From Synchiropus splendidus (Eukaryota; Chordata; Actinopteri; Syngnathiformes; Callionymidae): a stretch of 64,000 bases of DNA. Shown piece by piece: positions 11,625 through 45,724 of the stretch; the stretch's first letter is position 1, and each line of letters opens with the position of its first letter. The notes beneath the pieces were generated by a model. The model searched no databases and had not been told where the DNA came from. It was given only the letters and a program-made list of their open reading frames with translations. The stretch covers positions 27,295,937-27,359,936 of the forward strand of contig NC_071334.1 of the NCBI RefSeq assembly GCF_027744825.2, in the 5' to 3' direction. The position numbers and the translations under genes are program-made.

Positions 11625-14600
11625 ATGGCGGTGCAGCCGAAGCAGAACCTGTCTATGGACAGTGCCTCGGAACATGGCTTCATTCAGTTCTACTTTTCCA
11701 TGCCAGAGAAACCTGACACAACTTTTCGAATATTCGACCGCAACGACTACTACACCGTTCACGGCAAAGACGCCATTTTCGCTGCGAAGGAGGTTTTCAA
11801 GACGAATGGGGTCATCAAATACTTGGGCTCAGGTACTCAACATGCGTGGGAAATCTCTGACACGACACTCATCGCTGTTAGGGAAACAAGCGATTAGTGA
11901 AGAGTAGTCCGAGCAGAATCGAAATGCCGTGCTAAATGCGATAGCATCCTCCTTTTAGCATCAGTTGCACGCGCTAGATTTTTAGATTTTTACCAACAGC
12001 GAAGTATGAAGGAAGTCACTGCAGTATAGAAATATAAGTGTGGTTAATAAATGAGGATAATACGACAGTATCACATGAGTACTTTATCTAACAGTTACTT
12101 TGAATCTTGCGGCACAAAGCTTGGTTCTTGAAATTTCATATGCCAGACATGACAGTATCAATGGTAGTGAAGTCAGGTGTGTTGTCATTGGCCTAACCAA
12201 ACATACACTTGCTTTTGTTATAACCTTCACTGGTTATTTTGATGTGTTTCGCAATGGGAACGTGTTGTGGCGGCAGCGCTGCAAATTAGAATGATCCCAT
12301 GTATGACATGATCATTTCTGTAACAGCGATAGATCTTCTGGTGCATACATGTCTGAGGATCCTGATTCTGTTTTGGACGTCAGGTAACCGTAAAGTGGAG
12401 AGTGTGGTGCTCAGCAAGGCAAACTTTGAAGCCTTCTCCAAAGACCTGCTCCTGCTGCGCCAGTACAGAGTGGAGGTCTACAAGAACCACAGCAAGAACA
12501 GCAAGGAGCACGACTGGAAGATCGAGTACAAGGTATGCGTGTTGTTCAGCTGTTTTTGTAGATTGTCCTAGACGGCTTTCATTATAGAATAGGATTGTAC
12601 ATCAGACTCTGGGGCTACTAAACCATTTTAATATCATTCATTCCAGAATTTCAGTTGGCATTAATATTCATATTAAATGTATTTTGAACTCTGTGAGTTG
12701 TATATATCTGAGTGAAATGCACGTTTTCCTGCCTTGTTGTATATAGGCACAGTTTATGAAAAATATGATGGTGAGCTGTACAAGAGATGCAGCACACCAT
12801 CACGATTTAACCATAAACCTTGGTTGCAGTTAATGCATTGTCCCAATATCAAATTGGTTTATTATTTATCAAGAGTATTATGTGCTCTTTTTACATGCAT
12901 AAAGCTGTTTTTATGCCATAGCTCGGTGCAAGAGCAACTGACAGTAAAGCCTTTGAGTCAAATTGCAATGTGCATGAACAACTTCTTGCAGTAACAGTTT
13001 TAGGTTCTTGATTAAACCGACATCCAACCAATTTCCTTGGAGTACTGCTCCCAGGACAACCCTCGATTATATTGATGGTATCAAATCAACGTTAGCATTG
13101 TGCGGCTAACCACCATTACGCCATCTGCTTGGGTCCTTGTACGAATTTGTGGTATAATCGCCTCAAGTTATTGTTTGATTTGGGCCTGAAAATACACATT
13201 TGCAGTATCTATTGAATGCCTTTTGATTCGTTACTCTGTTGAGAGTGTTCCTGGACGGGTTTGTGATGCCTTCAAGAGATGTAAACAAAAGCTGTTTGTC
13301 AGGCTGACCGCAGCTATCGATCGTGGCAAGCTTGAGACGAGGTTTGGGACTGCAACAGTGTTTTAGCTTCGCTGTGAAGGGAGAGCACAAAAGTTATATT
13401 AATCAGTGCCATTGCATGAAGACCGGGTAATGATATTTTTAATTTTGTTAGTTAAAAAAAAATGTTTCATTGTTAATAGATTGAATGCTCCCTTCCAACT
13501 CTGACTGGGTTAGGGTTAGTAATTATAACACCTTTCATGGGCACAATTCATGTCAAAAGTGGACAAACCTCTAGTTGTTATAGAAGATTTTTAGCTGTGA
13601 AATGAAGATAGTTTGAAGTTCTGCTCTATGTGATAATATGATTCTGTGTTGTTGACCTGAAATCACTTATCAATGTGCTTGTTTTTGTTACATTTCAGGC
13701 GTCGCCTGGAAACCTGACCCAGTTTGAGGATATTCTGTTCAGTGGTGGAAACGGGGCAGAAGGTTGTGCAGGAGTTGTTGCAGTGCGCTTCTCTACCGGT
13801 GCTGATGGACAACGCGTGGTCGGGGTCGGCTATGTGGATGCAGCACAGAGGACGATGGGCGTGTGCGAGTTCCCTGACAATGAGATCTTTTCCAATCTGG
13901 AGTCTCTGTTGGTGCAGATCGGCCCCAAAGAGTGTCTCATCGTTCAGGGGGAGAACAACACGGAGGGGCTCAAACTCCGGGAGGTCTGTACTATTTTGTA
14001 AAGTGAAGACTTGAACAGCAGCTTGTCGTGACATTTTTGCCTGCAAATAATGCCATGTATAAGGGACAGCACCCATGAATGTTTGAGAATTGTCTTTAGG
14101 TTTGTCCCATATTTTCATATATTGTGCCCCATCACCTTTCATTGTGTACCAATGTGTGTAAAGGTGGTCCAGCGAGGTGGGGTGCTGATCTCTGAGAGAA
14201 AGAGAGCAGAGTTCAGCAGCAAGGACATGGTGCAGGATCTGAACCGGCTGCTCAGAGCCAAGAGAGGAGAGAATGTGGCCAGCAGCACTCTCCCAGAGCT
14301 GGATAAACAGGTACACATGTCAGTGTGATCAGTTAGACTGAGCAGATTTCAATATATTTTCTGAGGTTTCCCAAAACAACCACATGGTTAGTTCTGAACG
14401 TTTTCATTTTATTATCTAAGGTGGCCATGTCTTGCTTGGCAGCAGTGGTGCGTTTCCTTGAACTACTCTCCAACGAGTCCAACTTCAACTCCTTCAGTCT
14501 GACGTCACTAGATTTGGGACTGTACATGAGGCTGGATAATGCTGCTGTCAAGGCACTGAACCTCTTCCAGGTGAGATCCACTTGGGCTTTACTTCAGGCC

Positions 14601-17600
14601 ATGTATGTCATTTACACATTATCATTATCATGTGGTATTGGTGGGCGACTGAACTGTAGGTGCTTTCAAACTAACTCCCGCTGAGATGCTGTTCAGCTTG
14701 CCCCCTCTTCCTCAGCGATTGAAAACACTTCTTTTGTGACAAAATCTAAACACGTCAGATGTCACAACGCAGACATTATGGACATCATCTGGTGGAAGAG
14801 CTTCCACACTGTGGGATGGGGGTGAGCTGATGTCATTGCAGGTTGTTTTTCCAAATACTGTACCGACACGATCATACTGCATGAAAGTACTGGATTGTCT
14901 GACTTCAACTGCGGGTTTTAAAGTGAGCAACGCATTAGCATGTGAGCCAAGGGGAGTACCTCTAACCAATGGGACGTTTAATTTAGTCAAGTCGAACAGC
15001 GAAGTGTTGTCGAAAGGAAACTCTGGTGTAAAATTTGAACAACAGTACATTGATTTGATTCCTGGCTCTTTGTGAGACTTTGTCATCCCTAGCTTACTTT
15101 ATTCTGCACAAACAGGCCCTCTGAATCAGGACTTGTTTAGATTCTGGAAGGCAAAACAGAGACACAGATGTATTAGTTTCTTCTTCTTCTTTGCGGTGAA
15201 TCATGAGAAGACGCAAAGTTGTGGGCTGATTTACTCTTGTTTCAGTCGTCACGAAGAAGTGTGTGATGCTCTCCATCCTGATCCTTAGCGCATTGTGTTT
15301 GTGGAGAGAATGAACTTGTCAACCATCTGGTGTTTCAGGGTTCTCCAGAAGACCTGACTGGAGCACACTCGCTGGCTGGCCTGTTGAACAAGTGTCGCAC
15401 TCCTCAGGGTCAGCGACTGGTCAGTCAGTGGATCAAACAACCACTGATGGACAAAACGAAAATAGAGGAGAGGTAACTTTCTATATTTGATTAAAATCTC
15501 AGTTGTGTAGTGTCGCAGATTCTGAGTGGTGTTTTTGCAACAGGCTGGATCTGGTGGAGAGTTTTGTGGGCGACTCGGAGCTGAGACAGACCTGTCAGGA
15601 CGATCTCCTCCGGCGGTTCCCTGACCTCCACCGCCTTGCCAAGAAGTTCCACCGTCACTCTGCTACCTTGCAGGACTGTTACCGTGTCTACCAGGCGGTG
15701 AGCCAGATCCCACCGCTCACCACCGCCCTCGAGAGACACTCAGGTGCGTGCACAAATACGCACTCACATTTTTGCTGGACAGATACGCCAGAGATTCCAT
15801 TCCAATTTTTGGGGCCAAATTTTCATTTAAGATTGATAGGTAGGCAGGTGGACTTCGATATCGCTCACGGTTCCATTTTGATGGAGCGCCGTACTGAGGA
15901 TCGTTCTGACTGGAAATCAGCTACTGAAAAGTCACGCGAGATTATTATACTGTAAAAGAGCTTGGACCGATTGAACATGTTTCATTGAATAAAAGGGAGA
16001 AACTTTGATGTGCTACCCTGGGGTTACATCATGGTGCTGCTACTGTCGTGTTCTGTCATGTGACCCACGTGATAAATGCACACTGTATGCGTCATGTTCA
16101 GCTCGGTGTATTTGGGCATTCGCTAAAACCCGACACGGCAGCCAACTCTAGCAGAGACAGAGATGATTTTATCTCCTCCTCTGCCGTCTTAGATTTGATT
16201 GCTTCCTGTGTGTGCGTTGTAAAATGGGCTTTGAAAATCAATTTGGGGACATTTTAAATCGATTCTGAATCATAGCAAATGATTAATCGAGTTTCCTATG
16301 TGAATTGATTTATTTTTTTTTGTGCTATACGCTAATTTTTCACGATTTGTTTAACTGATTTAGAGTTTGTCCTGTAGGTAACTTCCAGTTCTTGTTGGAG
16401 GCCGTGTTCCTGTCGCCTCTCAGAGACCTGCAGTCTGACTTCATTAAATACCAGGAGATGATTGAGACCACCTTGGACATGAACCAGGTCCTTTTTTTTC
16501 TATACTTGTGTGATAAAACTGACGATCAAGTGGACTGTTTTTTTTTTTTATACTTCAGTTCCTTATTTAATAAATCCCGTGGGAACATTCGAGGCTAGTT
16601 TCACAGATGGTCACGTGAGCTATGGACAGATCAGCAGATGATATTTTGTATCAATCTCTATGGGTGATGATGTTTGTTGACAGGCTAGAGATTTGCAGTC
16701 AGACTGAGGAGTAAGTGGAGAAAAGGAGGCAAGGCAATACATGTTTGGAAGTGAGGAAGAGGCAAGAGAAACTACGAAGCTGAGAGAGAAGAGGCAGTGA
16801 AAACAAATGAGTTTCAATGTTTGGGGTCAATCATTGAGCACAAACAGAGATCAGGAGCTGAGGAGGAGAGTGCAGGTGGAGACGACTGTCTGGTGCCATG
16901 TATGACTGAAGATGAGAAACTAGAGTGGAAAGGAAGATTTTCCTTGTCATACACGATGCCATCTCATAATAGTACTTGGGTTCTTGTCAGGGAGAGGGTA
17001 GTCCAACAGATGTACCTTCTGAGAACAAGCAAGCGTGTTCCCACTCAAGCTAGTGGTGTGCACTGATCAAATTGGTGACGTGCAAATGTAACCGCTGTGT
17101 CGATTGATCCGTTGTAGCACTCATCAGATATCATGCCTGGAAAGCACCATAACACCTTGGAGTTGTTCCAGGATTATCGATTGTCGCATGTACTGAGGTC
17201 CCTTTAGTGCGTGGTGTAACAGGCTCAACGTTCATGTGACAGATTCAGAGCCAGGGGCCAAATTTCGTTTGATCATTGGTTTGCTTTTGCATCAGTCAGC
17301 CCTTAGATGAATTTAAGCACTTGCATTACCAGCTGATGAATCAGTCAAAACCCACATAATAGCTGACATTTGCCATTACAAGACGTGCTTATCCTTTTTT
17401 AAGTCTTGTGTTTGCTATTGTGTTCCTTAGATTGACCATCACGAGTTCCTGGTCAAAGCGTCCTTCGATCCAGTCCTCAGTGAGCTGAGGGAGAAGATGG
17501 ACGCGCTTGAGAAAAACATGCAGACTGTCCTGAGCAGCGCGGCCAGAGATCTTGGTGTGTACAACGCTGCGCTCACACATGTGAAAGAAGTACCATGCGC

Positions 17601-20600
17601 TGGGATTTTTCTCACCCTTTACATGTGCAGTGTCTCCAGGTGTGAGAGTTTTTTTGTTGTACATATGTAGAATATTCAGATTTCTCAACTCACTTTGCTG
17701 ATTTGTGTTGTTTAAGTGTTTTTGCTGCGTTATGAAGTTGGAAAAGTGAAACTAAACTTTATTACCGGGTCAGAAACTCAGTGGCCACATATTGGAAGAG
17801 TTAAATGGACCGGAAAAGGCGACTGAGTATTCACTCATGCCATATATTTGTAACAGTTCTCGAGCCATTTAGTCAAAATAAAGTCCTTTTTCGCCTTCAA
17901 CAAAACCTTTCTGCAAGACACTGCTTTCTTTTTTGTTGTTTTGTTTTGTTGCTTCAGTTGAATCAGTCGCATTCTGTACTGTGTCGAGTATGTCTGCTTT
18001 CTACTCGCCTTTGACCTGCTTGATTCACGCGATAATATCGAGGTTTTGGTTCCAATGCCTGTATAACTGTACAGTTTTCAGCTTTTCTTTTTATACTAAC
18101 TTGTGTTTCCAGTAACACAGAAGTAAGTAGAGGAAAGTTCTGTCAAATGGGTTTTTATTCAGCTCTGTTTTACTACTACTACTGTAAAGTTCAGCTCATC
18201 TTAGAATACAATAGTCTTGAGTATTGATTATTATTATTGAGTATTATACATAGCCTCTAGTAGAGGGAAGCACTGAGTTATCAAAAATATAACCATCAAA
18301 TTGTTCAAATTCCATTTCTATCATTGGCAAAAGAGAAAAGTAATTAAGTTCATCATTTGTCATTTCATTCTTTGTCACAATCTTTTTATTTTTTCCATTT
18401 TTATGTTGTATGTTTTTATGTCCAGCTATTTTAACAGTGTGGTGAACTCATATCTCCACTCATAGCAGGAAGACACAACATGTTGTATAACAACGTATCT
18501 CAGTTCTGGACAGCCGAGGATCCAATTCCTCATTTATCAGTAAAGTGAATGGATTATCTGATCTGTGGCCAGATTGTGTAGTTCACCATCATGTGATCAC
18601 GATCGGATTTATTTTTTCTTTATATGGGAATAAAAACATCCTGTGTTTCTGGGAAAGTGGTTGTGGACCTGCATGGCTTCTTGTTCGATTCGGAAAAACA
18701 CCCCTTTTTTATGTAATATATTGAGAACCATCTGAATTTCTCTGTATGCTGCGATCACATACTACTACATAAAACATTGCTCTGTTTTAGGTCTGGATGC
18801 TGGCAAGACGGTGAAGCTGGAGTCAAACGCGGCGCTGGGCTTCTACCTGCGAGTCACCTGCAAGGAAGAGAAGTCTCTGAGGAACAACAAGAAGTTCACC
18901 ACGCTGGACGTCCAGAAGAACGGCGTGCGCTTCACCAACAGGTCTTTAGTTTAAAATCCAGAGGCCACAAGGCGGCGCTGTTGTTTGCCCCTCACTCAAT
19001 GAAACCTAACAGAGAAAATGCTGTCAAGGAATTAATTGGAGCTTTCATCGACATTTTCTAGTGATATCTCTTGTTTATTCAGCCAGAAACAAGATGATTC
19101 AGTGATGACTCCTTGTGTGTGTGTGTGTGTTGCGAGTGAGCTCTGCAACACTACTCCCATCTGTTGGTCCCTTGATCGTTTTGCTGTCGATGTATTACAT
19201 TTCATTGACAAAATGCCTGTGGGGAAATCATTAGGAACTGTAGTGTTAGTGATATAGTAATAGAAATTTGAGTTGGAGTACCTTCTTTCTTTCTTGTTTT
19301 TATTTTTGAACTAAAATATTTAAAATGATATGACTGAGCAGAACAGTGAGCTAAAAGATTCAGAGTATGACTTGTAATACCTGTTTATTCAATGTGAAGT
19401 GGGAAAAGTAGTATTTGTATTAGCCAACTCATTTTTCTGTCTGTACTGTGCAGCAAGCTGAGCTCCCTGAACGAGGACTATAGCCGCAGCAGGGAGGAGT
19501 ACGAGGAGGCCCAGAACGCCATCGTGAAGGAAATCATCAACATCGCGTCTGGTGCGGTCGGATACCATTCGCAGACTCGGCAGATCCATTCCGTGACCTC
19601 TCTATTGTTTTGGTCTCCAGGTTACGTGGACCCTCTGCAGACACTGAGCGACGTCATCGCTCAGCTGGACGCTGTGGTCAGCTTTGCCACGGCGTCCGTC
19701 TCCGCGCCGGTGCCATATGTGCGGCCGCAGCTGGTGGACGACGGGAAGCGGCGGCTGGTGCTGCACCAGGCGCGACATCCCTGCATGGAGACGGACGCCG
19801 ACACCGCCTTCATTCCCAACGACGTGACCTTTGTCCAGGGAGAGAAGAGCTTCTACATCATCACTGGTAAAAATAATCGGAGGGCGGGGGGGAACGACAA
19901 CATTGAAGTTATTTATAAACAGAATGGCTAGTAGTGAGGATGCTTTTTTTCTGACAGATAAACGCATCATATCTCTTGCTGGGGTCACAATACTAAGACA
20001 AGTTCTTTATTGTGTCTTAAAATGTCTCATGACATTCTTGAATGTGAACTATTTTAATGGTTTTATACCGGTTACTGGCAGCAAGTCCAACTGTTCTGAC
20101 CTGAGAAGCAGAGCTGTAGAAGGCTGTGTGAGGCACATGAGTCGAGGACATGACTTTAACTTGTGAAAAGTCTAAAACCGATCAATTTACGTTTCCTAGA
20201 AGATGAATGATAATTCCAGGCAACAGCTGTGATGTACCGGGACCTGAGGGGGGTCACAGCTCCTCTATCGCCTCTTTGTGCTCTGCCGTCACTAGGCTTT
20301 AAAGGGATGTGTGTATTTTCATTATTATGTTTGGGTTTTTTTCCCTCCACTGGAGGCACTGCCACTCCTCTGAGCTCCCCTGGGCTTGGTTGGTTTTTGT
20401 TGTGAAGATAGTGGTGGAAGTTGGGGGGGCAATGGTTCTGCTCTGACTTCGCTCCTCTTTTCATTCGATGGGAGCGTCCTGACCTCTCTTGTTCCCAGGG
20501 TCGAGGCGAGGAACATGGTCTGATCCAGAGTCATGACCTCACCGTGTTTGATGTCTTCACCTACTGTGAATCATGCTCTGGGACTCCTATGAGCAGATAC

Positions 20601-22414
20601 TCTTCTCAGCTGTTTACTGTCAGTGGACCAGTCTGACTGTGATGGTGTGTCCAGGTTTTGTTGCCCTGGACTATGGAGCACAGATAGAAAAAACTAAAGG
20701 TTCAGATCAGATCAAGGTCTGGAAAAGAAAGCTTTGCCCTAAAACACATGTACCTATGAAATGAAGCTCAATTTGAATGTTCTTTAGAGATGTTTTCCTC
20801 TTCTTACACACAGCCTCTGCTTCTGTTGGTACCAGTCAGATTTGTGTCTGGGACTCTCACCGTAGGTCAGTGTGTTTCCACTGTTGTAGCAACTTGTTTT
20901 TCCTCCATCGGCAGCTTGCATGCCGTGACACGAAACTGTTTCCCACCACTGTATGAGTATGGGTTGGTTTGATAGCAAGCATCGAGGTTATGAGAATTCA
21001 GAACGCCACTGGTTCCAGGACCGGATCCACACTGGTGTGAAAGATCTCTCTCACCCTTGTGAAAACAGTGTTGTGCCTTTTATCTTTCGTGTCCAGGACC
21101 CAACATGGGTGGGAAGTCCACATTCATCCGCCAGGTGGGCGTCATAGCGCTTATGGCGCAGATCGGCTGCTTTGTTCCCTGTGAGAAGGCGGAGCTTAGC
21201 TTGACTGACAGCGTCCTGGCCCGGGTAGGAGCTGGGGACAGCCAGGTGAAAGGAGTGTCCACCTTCATGTCAGAGATGCTGGAGACCGCCGCCATCTTGA
21301 GGTGAGGGACATGGAGCACTAGTGCACTGAGACCCGATGTCCGGCGAAGCTGAATGGTTGTCGGTGCAGGTCGGCGACAGACAAGTCTCTGATTATCATC
21401 GACGAACTGGGCCGAGGGACGTCCACCTACGATGGCTTCGGTCTGGCCTGGGCCATCAGTCAACACATTGCGGTGGAGATCGACTGCTTCTGTCTGTTCG
21501 CCACCCACTTCCATGAGCTGACGGCGCTGGCTGCCCAGCAGACCACCGTCCACAACCTGCACGTGACCGCGCTGACCACTCACGACACGCTCACCATGCT
21601 GTACCGGGTCAAGCCAGGTCAGAACCAGTCTGCTTGATCAGACCACCGTCTCCTTTTGCTTAGGTCATTTATATGCATCAAAATTTGACTGGGATTTTGT
21701 TAGAAAAAGAATAAAGATCAACAGAAAGGTCTGCGGTTGCCCACAGGTGTGTGCGACCAGAGTTTTGGGATCCACGTGGCAGAGCTGGCTTGTTTCCCGC
21801 CTGCAGTGGTTGCCATGGCGAAGGAGAAGGCCGAGGAGCTGGAGGAGTTTCAGGAGCCGGTCGGAGTGGAGTCCCAGGTGGGGGAGGAGCCTGAGGCCAA
21901 GAGACACCGGTCTGACAAACAGGCAAGTTCCCTGTTGTGACATCACTTCCTGTCCGAATACGGCAAGGTGATTTTAGTGAGGCGCTGCAACAAGACAATA
22001 CGGTTTTAGGCCAGTCATAAAGGGTTAGGAAGTGATCTACTATATATTATTATAAGAAAAAAAATGAACAAAAAATCGATTAAAACCTATTAAGATAAAT
22101 TCTAAATGTGGAACAGAAAACTGAACTGTTTATTCAAATCATCTTCAAATGTGTCGAGGTCATACTGCCCTTTAAGACAGTATGATTTTAGAAGCGGATG
22201 GTCGTCACCATCACCCAAGCTCAGCAAGTGTGTTCCCGCTCAGGTGGGTGAGGAGCTGATTCTGGACTTCCTGGCCAAGGTGAAGTCTCTCCCTGCTGCC
22301 TCCATGACTGACGAGGAGGTGAAGGCCACGCTGAGGAGCATGAGAGATGATCTGGCTGCCAAAAAAAATGTGTACGTTGGTGAGATCCTTGCACGATGTG
22401 CTTGGCTCAAATAA
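11625..22414 (+). CDS. msh2: DNA mismatch repair protein MSH2
   Basis: MSH2 pairs with MSH6 or MSH3 to recognise mismatches and small loops in the nucleus. Sixteen exons join to 2802 nt (933 residues; human 934): 11625-11832, 12384-12532, 13699-13983, 14164-14310, 14421-14570, 15339-15472, 15544-15743, 16378-16487, 17431-17554, 18791-18941, 19454-19551, 19621-19866, 21097-21301, 21370-21617, 21747-21922, 22244-22414. Most internal exon lengths (147, 150, 134, 200, 110, 124, 151, 98, 246, 205, 248, 176) equal the human ones. The mismatch-binding N-domain is in exons 1-2 and the connector and lever/clamp in exons 3-12. Walker [10 protein letters not shown] is at about 668-676, Walker [17 protein letters not shown] at about 743-758, and the H-loop is FATHFHEL. 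Intron 15 begins with GC, not GT. It converges with fbxo11, and msh6 is absent next door. Confidence 0.98.
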
Positions 22415-22437
22415 CCATTTTCTCATGGTGTTTCTTA

Positions 22438-22443
22438 AATAAA
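22438..22443 (+). terminator. msh2 polyadenylation signal
   Basis: AATAAA lies 24 bp past the msh2 stop codon. It would give a very short 3' UTR; a second plus-strand AATAAA at 23111-23116 could give a longer form. Confidence 0.6.
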
Positions 22444-23110
22444 TATTCTAGTTTTCCATAAGTACAATTTCCAGTGTTTTTTTTCTTCACTGTTAAATTC
22501 ATCAGATTGTGCAAGAAAGTCCCCTGACTGTAGTCGCCTGTTGTTGTCCACCCATGATCACAATGCCCTCCACCGGTGTGTATATTTGAGGAATGTGTAT
22601 CCGGACACGCCCCTTCAGTGAAAACAAATGTGGCTGCTTTCCTCTGACCCACGAAGTGGTTCTGCCCCACTCCCAATCACTTGGTCATGGAAAAGCTGTT
22701 TCACAACATTTTGTGGAAGCGCTATTTCCCCTCGTGTACCGTTTGTCCTGTTGTGGGCAGATGGACTGGCAATGCTCATCTCCACTTAGTTTATCACGTT
22801 GCATGCAATTTTTCATTCCCACTGCAGTTTTTGGCCGACCAGTCCAAAACATGCAAATGAACTGTATCAAGTCAGATTGGGAAGAATCAACAAACCCAGG
22901 TCACTTGAACCTCAGGGACTTAGAGTAATAACCAGTGTTGTTGTCATATGCTGTCAAGGGTGTCACAAATCTGTCCCTTTAAGGTGAGAGGTTCCTGGAA
23001 TTCTTGGGACATAAATCCAATCAAGTCAGAAGTTCACGCCAAGTTTTATGCTTACACTTGCATGTTATGTGCAGAATTGTGGAACACAACACCAGACACC
23101 AGAGTGATCT

Positions 23111-23124
23111 AATAAAGTTTTATT
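23111..23124. terminator. Back-to-back poly(A) signals on both strands
   Basis: AATAAA on the plus strand at 23111-23116 and AATAAA on the minus strand (tttatt, 23119-23124) are two bases apart. The minus-strand signal is about 1.08 kb past the fbxo11 stop and is the best candidate for its 3' end. The plus-strand signal could serve a long msh2 3' UTR. Confidence 0.55.
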
Positions 23125-23737
23125 TTTCTTAGAAATGGCCAGTTTCCCGTAGTCCTTCTCTTTCTAAGAAATATACCCTTTTTTCAATTCCAACTATCAA
23201 TCTACACAAAGGTTATTAATACTTCACAATATATTAAGTCTAAATGTCATTATGATACATGCATACGGTTCAGGCTGCATGAGGAGCCACAGTCACCACG
23301 ATACACGGGGGAAGACACGGGGGGGAGGCGGTACTGCATGACTGCTCACTGCTCCAGTTCTGCGGGGCTGTCGCCCTCTAGTGACACCCTCTCCACACTG
23401 CACATTAACACACACATTCGTACACACATTTACACAAGAGTGGAGTTCTTCCACTAGATCAGAGCAGAGAGGGTTTTAGTGTTTAAACCAGATTCTCTTT
23501 CACAGAAAGAACTTCACCACTGGGACATTTTGGAGCGTCTGCAGCTTGCCGGGGGATGAGGGAGAGTTCAGGGACGCTAAACAAAAGGAAAATATAATAT
23601 ATAATAAAATAAAAGACATTCAAATACAGTTTAGCTTTTTGCTTGGAAATACAAAACTACATAAGAAAGTATGGAAATAAAATAACTGATCTGAACACAC
23701 TTAGCTTTTTTTAAAAAAAAGTTGAAGTGCTCCATCT

Positions 23738-23738
23738 C

Positions 23739-23768
<30 letters not shown>
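23738..23768 (+). repeat. (CG)n(CA)n alternating repeat
   Basis: About 31 bases of strictly alternating pyrimidine-purine, first CG then CA units, in the presumed fbxo11 3' UTR. Such tracts can adopt Z-DNA. Confidence 0.85.
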
Positions 23769-23770
<2 letters not shown>

Positions 23771-24085
23771 TCCTTTACACACACACAAACACACAGCCAC
23801 CCACCCACCAGCATGGAGTCATTTATCCAGCTGATGATGAATCACGACTGCCATGTAGCCCTTGGGCAAGGCAGCAGCATGTAAGCTAATAGTTTCTTTG
23901 ACAGCATGAACTTTACACACTGGTTAACACCGCCACCTTCCTCCTCCTCCTCCTCCTGACTGCACCAGGAATCTCTTGCGGCTCATCTGCTCCGTCTCGT
24001 GGAGTCCGTGTCCACTGCATTGTCATGAACCGCCGCAGCACTGAAATCTCGGCGTCTCTTCGGCGCCTTGTCCATGACAGTGGAT

Positions 24086-24143
24086 GTGTGTGTGTGCGTG
24101 TGTGTGTGTCTGTAACTGTGTGTTGTGTGTGTGTGTGTGTGTG
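24086..24143 (+). repeat. Interrupted (GT)n microsatellite
   Basis: Imperfect GT repeat within about 120 bp of the fbxo11 stop codon, so transcribed as CA repeat in the fbxo11 3' UTR. Confidence 0.85.
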
Positions 24144-24201
24144 GCCTTCGTGCAATGTCATGTTCTCTTTAAATATGAAAGTGTAAATCAATTCGAGGCC
24201 T

Positions 24202-45724
<21,523 letters not shown>

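Larger units (their letters stand above)
22444..24201. other. msh2/fbxo11 convergent 3' interval
   Basis: About 1.76 kb between the stop codons of two convergent genes, probably mostly 3' UTR of fbxo11 on the minus strand. It holds two alternating purine-pyrimidine microsatellites and a pair of opposed poly(A) signals. No exon of msh6, which lies between these genes in mammals, was found: no second Walker A or ATPase block is present. Confidence 0.6.

Noticed and set aside
13663..14316. 217-codon minus-strand open frame
   Set aside because: Antisense of msh2 exons 3-4 plus intron; no domain seen.
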